A stretch of DNA of 51,806 nt from Paracoccus nototheniae (GTDB lineage Bacteria; Pseudomonadota; Alphaproteobacteria; Rhodobacterales; Rhodobacteraceae). The stretch covers positions 1 to 51,806 of the forward strand of contig NZ_RQRT01000025.1 of the NCBI RefSeq assembly GCF_004335005.1. Reading direction: 5' to 3'. Below the pieces are notes generated by a model. The model was not told where the DNA came from. It saw only the letters and a list, made by a program, of their open reading frames with translations, and did no database searches. The position numbers and the translations under genes are program-made. Shown in pieces: positions 12,322-21,750 of the stretch. Position 1 is the first letter of the stretch. The number at the start of each line of letters is the position of its first letter.

Positions 12322-13485
12322 ATGACCATGGCGCGCTATCTTACGTCTTCGACCTTCGTGTTTCTGGCGATTCTGGGCTTTCTGGCCTTCTGGATCGGCG
12401 GCGGCATGCTGAACCGCCAGCCCCCCGAAGAGGCCGCCCCGATCGAGGTGCCGATCCCCAATGTCGCCGCCAGCACCAGCCGGGCCGAGGTGATCCGTCC
12501 GCAAAGCGTGCTGTTCGGCAATGTCGTGCCCGACCAGACCTCGATCCTGCGCGCCCGCACGGCGGGCATCGTCGAAGAGGTCGTGCGTCAGGGTCATGTC
12601 ACGCAGGCGGGCGACCAGCTGGCGCTGCTGTCGGCAGACGACCGGCAGGCAGGCGTCGCACAGGCCGAGGCGGCGGTGGCCTCGGCCACCCGCGATTACG
12701 AGGCCGCGCGCCAGCTGCGCGAACGCGGCGTCACCTCCGAGGCCGAATTGCAGTCGCGCTTTGCCCAGCTGGAATCGGCCCGCGCCGGGCTGCGCGCCGC
12801 CGAACTGGAATTGCAGAACACCCGTCTGACCGCGCCCATCACCGGCACGGTCAGCAATGTGATGGCCGATCTGGGCAGCTATGTCGAAGCCGGGGGCGAG
12901 GTGCTGGAGATCGTGCGCAACGACCCGCTGATCGCCGAGGTCGAGGTTCGCCAGACCGAAATCACCGCGATCCGGCTTGGCCAGCAGGCCGATGTCACCT
13001 TTCAGGGCGGCACCAGGGCCGAGGGTACGGTCCGCTTCATCGCCCCCGTCGCCACGGCCGAGACCCGCACCTTCCGCGTCGAGGTCGAGATCCCCAATCC
13101 CGACAATGCCATTCCTGCCGGCCTCAGCGCCCAGATCGCGCTGCCCCTGGACGAGATTCAGGCGCATCGCGTGTCGCCCGCGCTGATCCGGCTGGATGAT
13201 GCCGGGCGGATCGGGCTGTTCACGGTGGATGACGATGGCAGCACGCTGCGCTTTCAGCCTGTCGAGATCGTGCAGGCCCGGGCCGAGGCGATCTGGGTCA
13301 CCGGGCTTTCCGAAGACGCGCGCGTGGTCACCATCTCGCAAGGGGCCCTGATCGACGGCCAGCAGGCCCGCATCACCGAGACGCCCGAACCCTATCGCGC
13401 GGTTCTGGGCGGCGCCGTTCCCGACGAGGTCGCCGACCCCGCAGCCCCCGAAGGCGCCGCCCTGCTGCTGGGCACGACGCCATGA
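12322..13485 (+). CDS. RND efflux periplasmic adaptor (membrane fusion protein)
   Basis: Links an inner-membrane RND pump to an outer-membrane channel. One N-terminal membrane anchor lies at about residues 8-30 (FVFLAILGFLAFWIGGG). It is followed by a lipoyl-like half-motif (RARTAGIVEEVVRQGHVTQAG), an alpha-helical hairpin rich in Ala/Glu/Arg (about 110-170), the second lipoyl half (TAPITGTVSNV) and beta-barrel domains. 387 residues; an alternative start two codons later (12328) fits a weak GGA better. The stop overlaps the pump gene start by 4 bases (ATGA). No TolC-type channel gene or regulator is adjacent. The substrate is unknown. Confidence 0.9.
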   Translation: MTMARYLTSSTFVFLAILGFLAFWIGGGMLNRQPPEEAAPIEVPIPNVAASTSRAEVIRPQSVLFGNVVPDQTSILRARTAGIVEEVVRQGHVTQAGDQLALLSADDRQAGVAQAEAAVASATRDYEAARQLRERGVTSEAELQSRFAQLESARAGLRAAELELQNTRLTAPITGTVSNVMADLGSYVEAGGEVLEIVRNDPLIAEVEVRQTEITAIRLGQQADVTFQGGTRAEGTVRFIAPVATAETRTFRVEVEIPNPDNAIPAGLSAQIALPLDEIQAHRVSPALIRLDDAGRIGLFTVDDDGSTLRFQPVEIVQARAEAIWVTGLSEDARVVTISQGALIDGQQARITETPEPYRAVLGGAVPDEVADPAAPEGAALLLGTTP

Positions 13486-16400
13486 ACGGCCTGATCGCCG
13501 CCGGGTTTTCACGCGCCCGCACCGTCATTCTGGTGATGGTCGCGCTGATCGCCTCGGGTGCGATCGCCTATGTGACGATCCCCAAGGAATCGATGCCCGA
13601 GGTCGATATCCCGATCTTCATCGTCAACGTCACCTATGAGGGCGTCAGCGCCGAGGATGCCGCCAAGCTGCTGGCCGAGCCGATCGAGCGGCAGGTCAAT
13701 GCACTGGACGGGCTGCGCCGGATGGAAACCGTGGCCAGCGAGGGCTTTGCCTCGGTCACGCTGGAATTTCGTCCGGGCTTTGATCAGGATCAGGCCCTGC
13801 AATCGGTCAAGGACGCGGTGGACGATGCCGATCCCGACATCCCGCCCGAGGCCGACGGCCCCTTCGTGCGCGAAATCGACATGGCGACATTCCCGATCCT
13901 GACCGTGGCCCTGTCCGGCGCGGTCCCGGAACGCGAGCTGATCCGTCTTGGCCGCGCGCTCAGCGACCGGATCGAGACGGTCAGCGGCGTGCTGCAGGCC
14001 GACCTGACCGGCGAACGCGAGGATCAGCTGGAGATCCTGATCGATCCGCTGGCGATGGAGACCTATGGCATCTCACCCGGGCAGTTGTCGCAGGCGGTGC
14101 GCGCCAACAACCAGCTGATCGCGGCGGGGTCTTTCGACACCGGGGCGGGGCGGCTTGGCGTGTCCATCCCCGGCACGGTGGTGCAGCTGGATCAGATCAT
14201 GTCGATCCCGGTGCTGGTCGATGGGGCGACGGTGCTGCGCGTGCAGGATCTGGCCGAGGTGCGTCAGACCTTCAAGGATCCGACCAGTTTCGCCCGCATC
14301 GACGGGCGCCCCGCCCTGGCCATCGACGTGCGCAAATCGGCGGGCGCCAATATCATCGACACCGTCGGAGCCGTCCGCGCCATTGTGGATCAGACCCGCG
14401 CCGACTGGCCGGCTCAGGTCAATGTCGTCTTCATGAACGACCAATCGCAGGAAATGCGCGATCTGCTGTCCGATCTGCAGAACAACGTCATCGCCGCCGT
14501 GGTGCTGGTGATGCTGGTCACGGTGCTGTTTCTGGGGGTCCGGGCATCCCTGCTGGTCGCGGTGGCCATTCCGGGGTCGTTTCTGGGCGGCATCCTGATC
14601 ATCTGGGCGCTTGGTTTCACCATGAACGTGATCGTGCTGTTCGCGCTGATCCTTGTGGTGGGCATGCTGGTCGACGGCGCCATCGTCGTGGTCGAACTGG
14701 GCGAGCGGCTGATCGCGCAGGGCCATTCCAAGAAAAGCGCCTTTCGCATGGCCGCGCAGCGGATGGCCTGGCCCATCACCTCGTCCACCGCGACCACGCT
14801 GGCGGTGTTCTTTCCGCTGCTGTTCTGGCCCGGTCTGGCGGGGCAGTTCATGTTCTATCTGCCCGCCACGATGATCGCGACGCTGCTGATGTCGCTGCTG
14901 ATGGCGCTGCTGTTCGTGCCGGTCATGGGCAGCGTGCTGGGCGGCGGGCAGGATCTGCCGCCCGAGGTTCATCCCGATGATCCGCCCACCGCCTTCGAAC
15001 GCTTTTCCGGCTGGACCATCGCGCGGCCCGGCACCACGCTTGGCCTGTCGATCCTGGGCGTGCTGGTGGTGCTGTACGCCTACAGCCTGCTGGGCCGGGG
15101 GGTCGAGTTCTTTCCCGAAACCGATGCCGAACGCGCGCAGGTCCAGATCACCGCGAATGGCAATCTGTCGGTGATGGAAAGCGACCGGCTGGTGCGGCTG
15201 GTCGAACAGCGCCTGCTGGGCTTCGAGGGCGTCGAGCGGGTCTATTCGCGCACCATCGGCTCGGTCGAGGAGCGGGTCCGCTCTAGCCTGTCCAGCGATG
15301 TGATCGGGCAGATCCAGGTGGAATTCACCGATTGGCGCGGGCGCGACGGCTCGGATGTGGTGATCGACCGGATGCGCGCGGCGGCGACCGAGGTGCCCGG
15401 TCTGGGCATCCAGATCGAGGCTGCGGCCTCGGGTCCTGCCGCCTCGCGCCCGGTGCAGATCGAGGTTTCGGCCACCACCCGCGCCGCCCTGACCGAGGCT
15501 GCGGGCATCGTGCAGCGGCTGATGGAGGAACAGGGCAGCTTCGTCGACATCGCCAATGACACGCCCCGCCCCAACCCCGAGATCCGGCTGATTGTCGATC
15601 GCGAGGAATCGGCGCGCTATGGCGTCGATATGGACACGATCGGCACTGCCGTGCAGCTGCTGACCACCGGCGTCAATCTGGGCACCTATCTGCCCGATTT
15701 CGCCGATGACGAGGTCGATATCGCCCTGCGCTATCCCCCCGATCAGCGCAATTTCGAAAATCTGGCCGCCTTGCGCGTGGCCGGGCCGACCGGCGCCCAG
15801 GTGCCCATCGCCAATGTGGTGCAGATCGTGCCCGCCCCGGCGCCCGCCGCGATCACCCGCGTGGGCGCGCGCGAGACGCAGACCCTGACCGCCGATCTGG
15901 CACCCGGCGCCACGTTGCAGGCCGAACTGGACCGGATCGGCGCGACGCTGGCCGATGCCGATCTGCCCGAGGGGGCCGAGATCGCCTTCGGTGGCGAGAT
16001 CGAGGATCAGGAAGAGGCGATGACCTTCCTGATGGGCGCCTTTGTCGCGGCGATCTTTTTGATGTTCACGATCCTGCTGATCCAGATGAACAGCTTTTAT
16101 CAGGCCTTTCTGGTCCTGACCGCGATCATCTTTTCGATCACCGGGGTGTTTCTGGGCCTGATGATCCGGCAAGAGGCCTTTTCCATCGTCATGAGCGGCA
16201 TCGGCATCATGGCTCTGGCGGGGGTCGTGGTGAACAACAACATCGTGCTGATCGACGCCTATAACGAACATCTGGGGGCGGGCCTTTCTCCCGATGATGC
16301 CGCCCGCCGCGCCGCCGGCGAACGGTTGCGGCCAGTGCTGCTGACCGCAGGCACGACGGTGATCGGGCTGGTGCCGATGGTGATGGGCATGACCATCGAT

Positions 16401-16622
16401 TTCGTCGGGCGCGATCTGTTCTTCGGTGCGCCCTCGGGTCAGTTCTGGGTGCAGCTGTCCACCGGCATCGTGGGTGGGCTGGTGGTGGCGACCGCCGTGA
16501 CACTGCTGATGACGCCGACGCTGCTGGCCTGGGACGGGCGCCGCCGCGTCCGCCGCGCCGAGCGTCGGGCCGAGCGCGGGGGCAGGGGCACCGCCCGTCC
16601 CGACCCCCAGCCCGCTGAATAA
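13482..16622 (+). CDS. RND efflux pump, HAE-1-like permease
   Basis: Proton-driven inner-membrane exporter, 1046 residues, with the usual two halves: TM1 (VILVMVALIASGAIAYV), a large periplasmic loop, TM2-6, a second loop and TM7-12. In TM4 the AcrB Asp-Asp pair reads Asp398-Gly399 (MLVDGAIVVVE). In TM10 the AcrB lysine position reads Asn918 (VVVNNNIVLID). These are full-length intact helices, so the pump is probably active with a variant proton relay, as in some other RND subfamilies. It is co-translated with the adaptor and ends at a strong bidirectional terminator. Substrate unknown. Confidence 0.93.
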   Translation: MNGLIAAGFSRARTVILVMVALIASGAIAYVTIPKESMPEVDIPIFIVNVTYEGVSAEDAAKLLAEPIERQVNALDGLRRMETVASEGFASVTLEFRPGFDQDQALQSVKDAVDDADPDIPPEADGPFVREIDMATFPILTVALSGAVPERELIRLGRALSDRIETVSGVLQADLTGEREDQLEILIDPLAMETYGISPGQLSQAVRANNQLIAAGSFDTGAGRLGVSIPGTVVQLDQIMSIPVLVDGATVLRVQDLAEVRQTFKDPTSFARIDGRPALAIDVRKSAGANIIDTVGAVRAIVDQTRADWPAQVNVVFMNDQSQEMRDLLSDLQNNVIAAVVLVMLVTVLFLGVRASLLVAVAIPGSFLGGILIIWALGFTMNVIVLFALILVVGMLVDGAIVVVELGERLIAQGHSKKSAFRMAAQRMAWPITSSTATTLAVFFPLLFWPGLAGQFMFYLPATMIATLLMSLLMALLFVPVMGSVLGGGQDLPPEVHPDDPPTAFERFSGWTIARPGTTLGLSILGVLVVLYAYSLLGRGVEFFPETDAERAQVQITANGNLSVMESDRLVRLVEQRLLGFEGVERVYSRTIGSVEERVRSSLSSDVIGQIQVEFTDWRGRDGSDVVIDRMRAAATEVPGLGIQIEAAASGPAASRPVQIEVSATTRAALTEAAGIVQRLMEEQGSFVDIANDTPRPNPEIRLIVDREESARYGVDMDTIGTAVQLLTTGVNLGTYLPDFADDEVDIALRYPPDQRNFENLAALRVAGPTGAQVPIANVVQIVPAPAPAAITRVGARETQTLTADLAPGATLQAELDRIGATLADADLPEGAEIAFGGEIEDQEEAMTFLMGAFVAAIFLMFTILLIQMNSFYQAFLVLTAIIFSITGVFLGLMIRQEAFSIVMSGIGIMALAGVVVNNNIVLIDAYNEHLGAGLSPDDAARRAAGERLRPVLLTAGTTVIGLVPMVMGMTIDFVGRDLFFGAPSGQFWVQLSTGIVGGLVVATAVTLLMTPTLLAWDGRRRVRRAERRAERGGRGTARPDPQPAE

Positions 16623-16640
16623 GACCTTGCGCCAATGACA

Positions 16641-16667
16641 AAGGGCCGCCCCGGTGGGGCGGCCCTT
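16641..16667. terminator. Bidirectional terminator between RND and ABC operons
   Basis: Perfect 12-bp stem AAGGGCCGCCCC / GGGGCGGCCCTT with a 3-base loop, sitting between convergent genes. Confidence 0.75.
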
Positions 16668-16687
16668 GCCATATCATGCCATGCCGG

Positions 16688-17683
16688 TCAGTCGAAGGCG
16701 CGATCCGTGATCGTGTGGACCCAGGCGCCCTCGGGCGCCGCCTCGATCACCGGGTCCGAGCCGCCCGCCAGCAGGATGTCGACGGTGCGCTGGTAATCGG
16801 CCTCGTCCAGCGTGCCGTCCGATCCCTCCAGCAGCTTGGCGATTTCGGTCATCATGCGGGTCTGATGTTCGATGGTCTGGGCGCCGGTCTCGTCATTCTC
16901 CAGCACGATTTCGGCAGCCTCTTCGGGGTTCTCGGCCGCATATTGCCAGCCGCGCATGCTGGCGCGGACGAAACCGACCAGATCGGTGACCTTTTCGGGG
17001 TCTTCCAGCGTGCCTTCCAGCACATAAAGCCCGTCTTCCAGCGTGGCCACGCCCTGATCTTCGTATTTGAAGGTGATCAGATCATCCTCGGTCAGGCCCG
17101 CATCGATCACCTGCCAGTATTCGTTATAGGTCATGGTGCTGATGCAGGCGGCCTGCTTTTGCAGCAGCGGATCGACGTTGAAGCCCTGTTTCAGCACCGT
17201 CACGCCATCGGTCCCCCCCTCGGTCGACAGGCCAAGTGTGTTCATCCAGGACAGGAACGGATATTCATTGCCCGCAAACCAGACACCAAGCGTCTTGCCC
17301 GCGAAATCGGTTGCCGGATCGGTGATGCCGGTTTCCGCCAGACAGGTCAGCATCATGCCCGACGCCTTGAAGGGCTGGGCGATATTGACCAGCGGCAGCC
17401 CCTTTTCACGCGCTGCCAGCGCGGCGGGCATCCATTCGACGATCACGTCGGCGCCGCCCCCGGCCAGCACCTGCGTCGGCGCGATGTCCGGACCGCCGGG
17501 CAGGATGGTCAGGTTGACGCCCTCTTCCTCGTAAAAGCCCTGATCCAGCGCGACGTAATAACCGGCGAATTGCGCCTGCGTCACCCATTTCAGCTGCAAG
17601 GTCAGATCGCCCGCCTGAGCGGCCCCTCCGATCGCCCCGGTCATCAGCGCAAGGGCCGCAGCCCCGGTCATCAATCGTGTCAT
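16688..17683 (-). CDS. ABC transporter substrate-binding protein, NMT1/THI5-like
   Basis: Periplasmic binding protein of 331 residues, last gene of the pyrimidine cassette. A Sec-type signal (MTRLMTGAAALALMTGAIGG, cut near AQA-GD) leads into LQLKWVTQAQFAGYYVALDQG and PTQVLAGGGADV, the pattern of the SsuA/ThiY/NMT1 group that binds planar heterocycles or sulfonates. Given the neighbours, a pyrimidine or its breakdown product is the likely cargo (inference). The start at 17683 follows AGGAGAGACAGGG; the longer open frame upstream is a shadow of the permease gene. Confidence 0.88.
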   Translation of the reverse strand: MTRLMTGAAALALMTGAIGGAAQAGDLTLQLKWVTQAQFAGYYVALDQGFYEEEGVNLTILPGGPDIAPTQVLAGGGADVIVEWMPAALAAREKGLPLVNIAQPFKASGMMLTCLAETGITDPATDFAGKTLGVWFAGNEYPFLSWMNTLGLSTEGGTDGVTVLKQGFNVDPLLQKQAACISTMTYNEYWQVIDAGLTEDDLITFKYEDQGVATLEDGLYVLEGTLEDPEKVTDLVGFVRASMRGWQYAAENPEEAAEIVLENDETGAQTIEHQTRMMTEIAKLLEGSDGTLDEADYQRTVDILLAGGSDPVIEAAPEGAWVHTITDRAFD

Positions 17684-17724
17684 TTCCCTGTCTCTCCTGT
17701 TGAAGGGGCCCTTATCGGCCCCGG

Positions 17725-18558
17725 TTAGCTGCGCTGCGATGGGTGCCAGAACGTCACCTTCTTTTCGATCAGCGCGACAAGTCCATAGAACAGCGTTCCC
17801 GCCAGTGCCGCCACGACAATCTCGGCCCAGACCAGCGGCAGGTCCAGCCGCCCCACGGCGGTCGAGATGCGGAACCCCATGCCGCGCGTGGGGCTGCCGA
17901 AGAACTCGGCAACGATGGCGCCGATCAGCGCCAGCGTGGTGGTGATCTTGAGCCCGTTGAACAGGAACGGCATCGCGGCAGGCAGGCGCAGCCGCCACAG
18001 GGCGGCGCCATAGGGCGCGGCCCAGCTGGCCATCAGATCGCGCTGCATGGCGTCCGTGGCCCGCAGCCCCGCCACCATGTTCACGAGAATCGGAAAGAAC
18101 ACCATGACCACGACCACGGCGGCCTTGGATTGCCAGTCGAAGCCGAACCACATCACCAGAATCGGCGCGATCCCGACGATGGGCAAGGCTGCCACGAAAT
18201 TCCCGATGGGCAGCAGCCCGCGTTGCAGAAACGGGCTGCGGTCGATGGCGATGGCGGTCAGCGTGGCCGCAAGCGCGCCGATCAGCCAGCCGGTCAGCGC
18301 GCCTTTCAGGATCGTCTGGACGAAATCGGTCCACAGGATGCCGGTATTGGCCGCGACACTGGCCGCGATCTGGCTGGGCGCCGGCAGGATCACCGTGGGA
18401 ATGGCATAGGTCCGCACGATCATTTCCCACAGGGCGATGATCGTGGCGCCAAAGATCACCGCCACCAGCGCGCGGGTGACCGGTCTGTCGAACCGCGACA
18501 GCCAGATATTGACGGCCCAGGCCCCCAGCCAGACCGCGATGATGGGCAGCGCGCTCAT
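17725..18558 (-). CDS. ABC transporter permease, NitT/TauT type (second permease)
   Basis: Integral membrane subunit, 277 residues, with about six hydrophobic segments and the permease coupling (EAA) loop around MQRDLMASWAAPYGAALWRLRLPAAMPFLF. It starts at 18558, overlapping the stop of the upstream permease gene by 4 bases (ATGA), a sign of coupled translation. It forms the membrane channel together with the neighbouring permease and ATPase. Two distinct permeases imply a heterodimeric channel. Substrate inferred as for the binding protein. Confidence 0.9.
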   Translation of the reverse strand: MSALPIIAVWLGAWAVNIWLSRFDRPVTRALVAVIFGATIIALWEMIVRTYAIPTVILPAPSQIAASVAANTGILWTDFVQTILKGALTGWLIGALAATLTAIAIDRSPFLQRGLLPIGNFVAALPIVGIAPILVMWFGFDWQSKAAVVVVMVFFPILVNMVAGLRATDAMQRDLMASWAAPYGAALWRLRLPAAMPFLFNGLKITTTLALIGAIVAEFFGSPTRGMGFRISTAVGRLDLPLVWAEIVVAALAGTLFYGLVALIEKKVTFWHPSQRS

Positions 18559-19427
18559 GCCGAAAGCCCCATGCGGGCCAGCACCCGGCGTTCGATCAGC
18601 GCAATCAGCGCGACCAGCAGTCCCGCCAGGATCGCCGCCATGAACAGCGCCGACCAGATCTGCACCGTTTGCCCGTAATAGCTGCCCGACAGCAGCCGCG
18701 CGCCCAGTCCCGCCGTCGCCCCCGAAGGCAGCTCGGCCACGATCGTGCCCACCAGTGCGGCCGCGATGGCAACCTTGAGGCTGGCAAACAGATAGGGCAG
18801 GGACGAGGGCAGGCGAAGCCTTGCAAAGACCTGAGGTCGCCCCGCGCTCCAGGATCGCATCAAGTCCAGCTGCATCGCATCGGGGGTGCGTAGCCCCTTG
18901 ACCATGCCGACCAGCACCGGAAAGAACGACAGCCAGGCGGCGATGATCGCCTTGGGCAGCAGCCCGGTGACACCGGCGCTGGCCAGCACCACGATGACCA
19001 TCGGCGCAATCGCCAGGATCGGCACCGTCTGGCTGGCCACCGCCCAAGGCATGACCGACTGATCCATGCTGCGGCTGTGGGTGATGCCCACGGCCAGCAG
19101 AATGCCCGCCCCGGTGCCGATGGCAAAGCCCGCCAGCGTCGCCGACAGCGTCACCCAGGCATGCCAGACCAGCGACCGGCGCGAGGTCACGGCCTGCCCC
19201 GTCACCCCCTCCCACAGCCCAAGCGCCACCTGATGGGGCGCGGGCAGCACGGGGCGGTCCTGCGTCAGGGTCAGCGGGATCAGCTGCGACAGCGTCACCT
19301 GCGTTCCCGCACGGGCCGCCTGATCGCGTTCCCATGTGGCATTCATGCGGATCGCGGCCAGATACCACAGCGCCACGATGACCAGCAGCACCGTCAGCAC
19401 CGGGATCAGCACGCCGGATCTACGCAT
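18555..19427 (-). CDS. ABC transporter permease, NitT/TauT type (first permease)
   Basis: Integral membrane subunit, 290 residues, with a first membrane segment at VLIPVLTVLLVIVALWYLA and an EAA-type loop at MQLDLMRSWSAGRPQVFARLRLPSSLPYLF. The region between the first two segments is longer than in its partner (periplasmic loop, about residues 25-80). The start is placed at 19427 because GAGGGG then has proper spacing; 19433 is too close. It overlaps the end of the ATPase gene by 8 bases, so translation is probably coupled. Confidence 0.88.
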   Translation of the reverse strand: MRRSGVLIPVLTVLLVIVALWYLAAIRMNATWERDQAARAGTQVTLSQLIPLTLTQDRPVLPAPHQVALGLWEGVTGQAVTSRRSLVWHAWVTLSATLAGFAIGTGAGILLAVGITHSRSMDQSVMPWAVASQTVPILAIAPMVIVVLASAGVTGLLPKAIIAAWLSFFPVLVGMVKGLRTPDAMQLDLMRSWSAGRPQVFARLRLPSSLPYLFASLKVAIAAALVGTIVAELPSGATAGLGARLLSGSYYGQTVQIWSALFMAAILAGLLVALIALIERRVLARMGLSA

Positions 19428-20193
19428 CACCATGCCCCTCGCGCAGGCCCTCGCGGACCTCATGGGCCAGCGCGATGAATTCCGGCGTCTCGCGGATCTC
19501 CAGCGGGCGATCCAGCGGCAGGGGGCTGTCGATCACCCGCGTGATCCGCCCCGGACGCGGCGACATGACGACGATCTTGGTGGACAGATAGACTGCCTCG
19601 GGGATCGAATGGGTGACAAAGCCGATGGTCTTGCCGGTCTTGCGCCACAGCGCCAGCAGCGCCTCGTTCAGGCGATCGCGCACGATCTCGTCCAGCGCGC
19701 CAAAGGGTTCGTCCATCAGCAGAATATCGGCGTCGAAGGCCAGGGCCCTGGCGATGCTGGCACGCTGCTGCATGCCGCCTGACAATTGCCAGGGATATTT
19801 GCCGCCAAAGCCGGTCAGCTCGACCAGATCCATGACGCGGGCAATGCGTTCCGACCGCTCGGCCCGCGAAAACCCCATGATCTCCAGCGGCAGGGCGATA
19901 TTGCCCGCAATCGTCCGCCACGGATACAGACCCGGCGCCTGAAAGACATAGCCGTAAGCCCGCGCGCGGCGTGCCGCATCCGGGTCCATGCCGTTGACCC
20001 GCAATACGCCTTGGGTGGGCGTCTCCAACGCCGCGATGGACCGCAGGAAGGTGGTCTTGCCGCAGCCCGAGGGGCCGATAAAACTGACGAATTCGCCGGG
20101 CGCGATCGACAGATCGACATCCTTCAGGGCATGAACCGGACCGTCCGCGGTCTGGAAGGTCAGGCAGACGCCCCGGGCCTCGATCACCGCCAT
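19420..20193 (-). CDS. ABC transporter ATP-binding protein, SsuB/TauB/ThiZ type
   Basis: Cytosolic ATPase of the importer, 257 residues. It has Walker A GPSGCGKTT (residues 40-48), the Q loop near YVFQAPGLYPWRT, signature LSGGMQQRASIARAL, Walker B DILLMDEPFGALDE and the H-loop FVTHSIPEAVYLS. It begins one base after the dihydropyrimidinase stop codon and overlaps the following permease. The importer and catabolic enzymes are therefore read as a single operon. Confidence 0.93.
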   Translation of the reverse strand: MAVIEARGVCLTFQTADGPVHALKDVDLSIAPGEFVSFIGPSGCGKTTFLRSIAALETPTQGVLRVNGMDPDAARRARAYGYVFQAPGLYPWRTIAGNIALPLEIMGFSRAERSERIARVMDLVELTGFGGKYPWQLSGGMQQRASIARALAFDADILLMDEPFGALDEIVRDRLNEALLALWRKTGKTIGFVTHSIPEAVYLSTKIVVMSPRPGRITRVIDSPLPLDRPLEIRETPEFIALAHEVREGLREGHGDA

Positions 20194-20194
20194 C

Positions 20195-21646
20195 TCAGAC
20201 GCCGCTTGCCGGAATGCCGAACCGCTGGACGGGACGCGGCGCGCTCAGCTCTTTCCAGGCCGACAGGGCGCGGCTCACGCTTCCCTGCGGCTTGCGGGCG
20301 ACGAATTCGCCATGCCCCTCGCGGCTGTCCACCACCCCTTCGGTCACCGCCACCACACCCCGCGTCAGCGTGAACCGGGGCAGGCCCTTGACTGTCTTGC
20401 CTTCGAAGACGTTGTAATCGATGGCCGATTGCTGGGCGCCCACCGTGATGGTCTTTTCCGCAGCCGGATCCCAGACCACCAGATCGGCATCCGATCCGAC
20501 AAGCACCGCACCCTTCCGGGGATACATCCCCAAAATCTTGGCCACATTGGTCGAGGTCGCGGCCACGAACTCGTTGGGCGTCAGCCGACCCGTCCCGACG
20601 CCATGGGTCCACAGCATCGGCATCCGGTCCTCCAGCCCCCCGGTCCCATTGGGGATCTTGGTGAAATCGCCCAGACCCGTGCGCTTCTGCGCGGTGGTAA
20701 AGGCGCAGTGATCGGTCGCCACCACCGACAGGCTGCCCGATTGCAGACCGGCCCACAGGCTGTCCTGATGGGCCTTGTTGCGGAAGGGCGGCGACATGAC
20801 CCGCCGCGCGGCATGATCCCAATCGGCGTTGAAATACTCGCTCTCATCCAGCGTCAGATGCTGGATCAGCGGCTCGCCCCAGACCCGTGCGCCACGCGCC
20901 CGCGCGCGCCGGATCGCCTCATGGCTGTCCTCGCAGCTGACATGGACCACGTACAGGGGCACGCCCGCCATATCGGCCACCATGATGGCGCGGTTCGTGG
21001 CCTCTCCCTCGACCGCCGGAGGGCGGGAATACGCATGCGCCTCGGGCCCGGTATTGCCCTCGGCCAGCAGCCGTGCCGACAGCTCCGCCACCACATCGCC
21101 ATTCTCGGCATGGACCATCGCAATGCCGCCCAGATCGCCCACCCGACGGAATGACGCGAACAGCTCGTCGTCATTCACCATCAAGGCGCCCTTATAGGCC
21201 ATGAAATGCTTGAAGCTGGTGATCCCGCGATCGACCACCGCCGCCATCTCGTCAAAGACCTGCGGCCCCCACCAGGTCACCGCCATGTGATAGCTGTAAT
21301 CGCAATGCGCCCGGCCCGACTTGTTGTCCCACATCTGCAACGCATCCAGCAGCCCCTGACCGGGCGAGGGCAGGGCGAAATCCACCACCATCGTCGTGCC
21401 GCCCGCCAGCGCCGCCCGCGTACCGGATTCGAAATCATCCGCCGAATAGGTGCCCATGAAGGGCATTTCCAAATGGGTATGCGGATCGATCCCGCCCGGC
21501 ATGATCAGGCAACCGGTCGCATCCAGCACCTCATCGCCCACCAACCCCGGGCCGATGGCCGCGATCCGGCCCCCCTCGATCAGCACATCCGCCTGATAGC
21601 TCAGATCCGCCGTCACGACGGTGCCGCCCCTGATGACCGTGCTCAT
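20195..21646 (-). CDS. hydA: Dihydropyrimidinase (D-hydantoinase family)
   Basis: Binuclear-zinc amidohydrolase opening 5,6-dihydrouracil/dihydrothymine to N-carbamoyl-beta-amino acids, the second step of the reductive pyrimidine route. Of 483 residues, the metal ligands are all present: H57 and H59 (DPHTHLE), the carbamylated lysine K146 (SFKHFMAYKG), H179 (MVHAENGD), H235 (VHVSCED) and D312 (ATDHCAF). The start at 21646 follows AAAGGGAG. Position between the amidohydrolase and transporter genes supports the pyrimidine role over general hydantoin hydrolysis. Also called pydB in pyrimidine clusters. Confidence 0.93.
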   Translation of the reverse strand: MSTVIRGGTVVTADLSYQADVLIEGGRIAAIGPGLVGDEVLDATGCLIMPGGIDPHTHLEMPFMGTYSADDFESGTRAALAGGTTMVVDFALPSPGQGLLDALQMWDNKSGRAHCDYSYHMAVTWWGPQVFDEMAAVVDRGITSFKHFMAYKGALMVNDDELFASFRRVGDLGGIAMVHAENGDVVAELSARLLAEGNTGPEAHAYSRPPAVEGEATNRAIMVADMAGVPLYVVHVSCEDSHEAIRRARARGARVWGEPLIQHLTLDESEYFNADWDHAARRVMSPPFRNKAHQDSLWAGLQSGSLSVVATDHCAFTTAQKRTGLGDFTKIPNGTGGLEDRMPMLWTHGVGTGRLTPNEFVAATSTNVAKILGMYPRKGAVLVGSDADLVVWDPAAEKTITVGAQQSAIDYNVFEGKTVKGLPRFTLTRGVVAVTEGVVDSREGHGEFVARKPQGSVSRALSAWKELSAPRPVQRFGIPASGV

Positions 21647-21656
21647 CGCGCTCCCT

Positions 21657-21710
21657 TTCTTCTTCACTCAAATATCCCGCGGGGGGTCCGGGGGGCGCGA
21701 AGCCCCCCGG
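21657..21710 (-). repeat. Intergenic element, copy 2, with hairpin
   Basis: On the minus strand: a strong hairpin (CCGGGGGGC-N5-GCCCCCCGG, 21688-21710), then GGGATATTT, GAG and TGAAGAAGAA (core 21657-21678), which runs straight into the dihydropyrimidinase ribosome site. It shares the core with copy 1 at 8831. Lying inside an operon, it could attenuate or process the transcript. Confidence 0.6.
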
Positions 21711-21750
21711 CTATCGTCCGCATCAGCAGATAACCTCGGCCGTACCCGCC

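Noticed and set aside
14073..16271. A 732-codon leftward open frame
   Set aside because: Antisense to the RND pump gene, with runs of His, Asp and Gln and no recognisable motif; no ribosome site.
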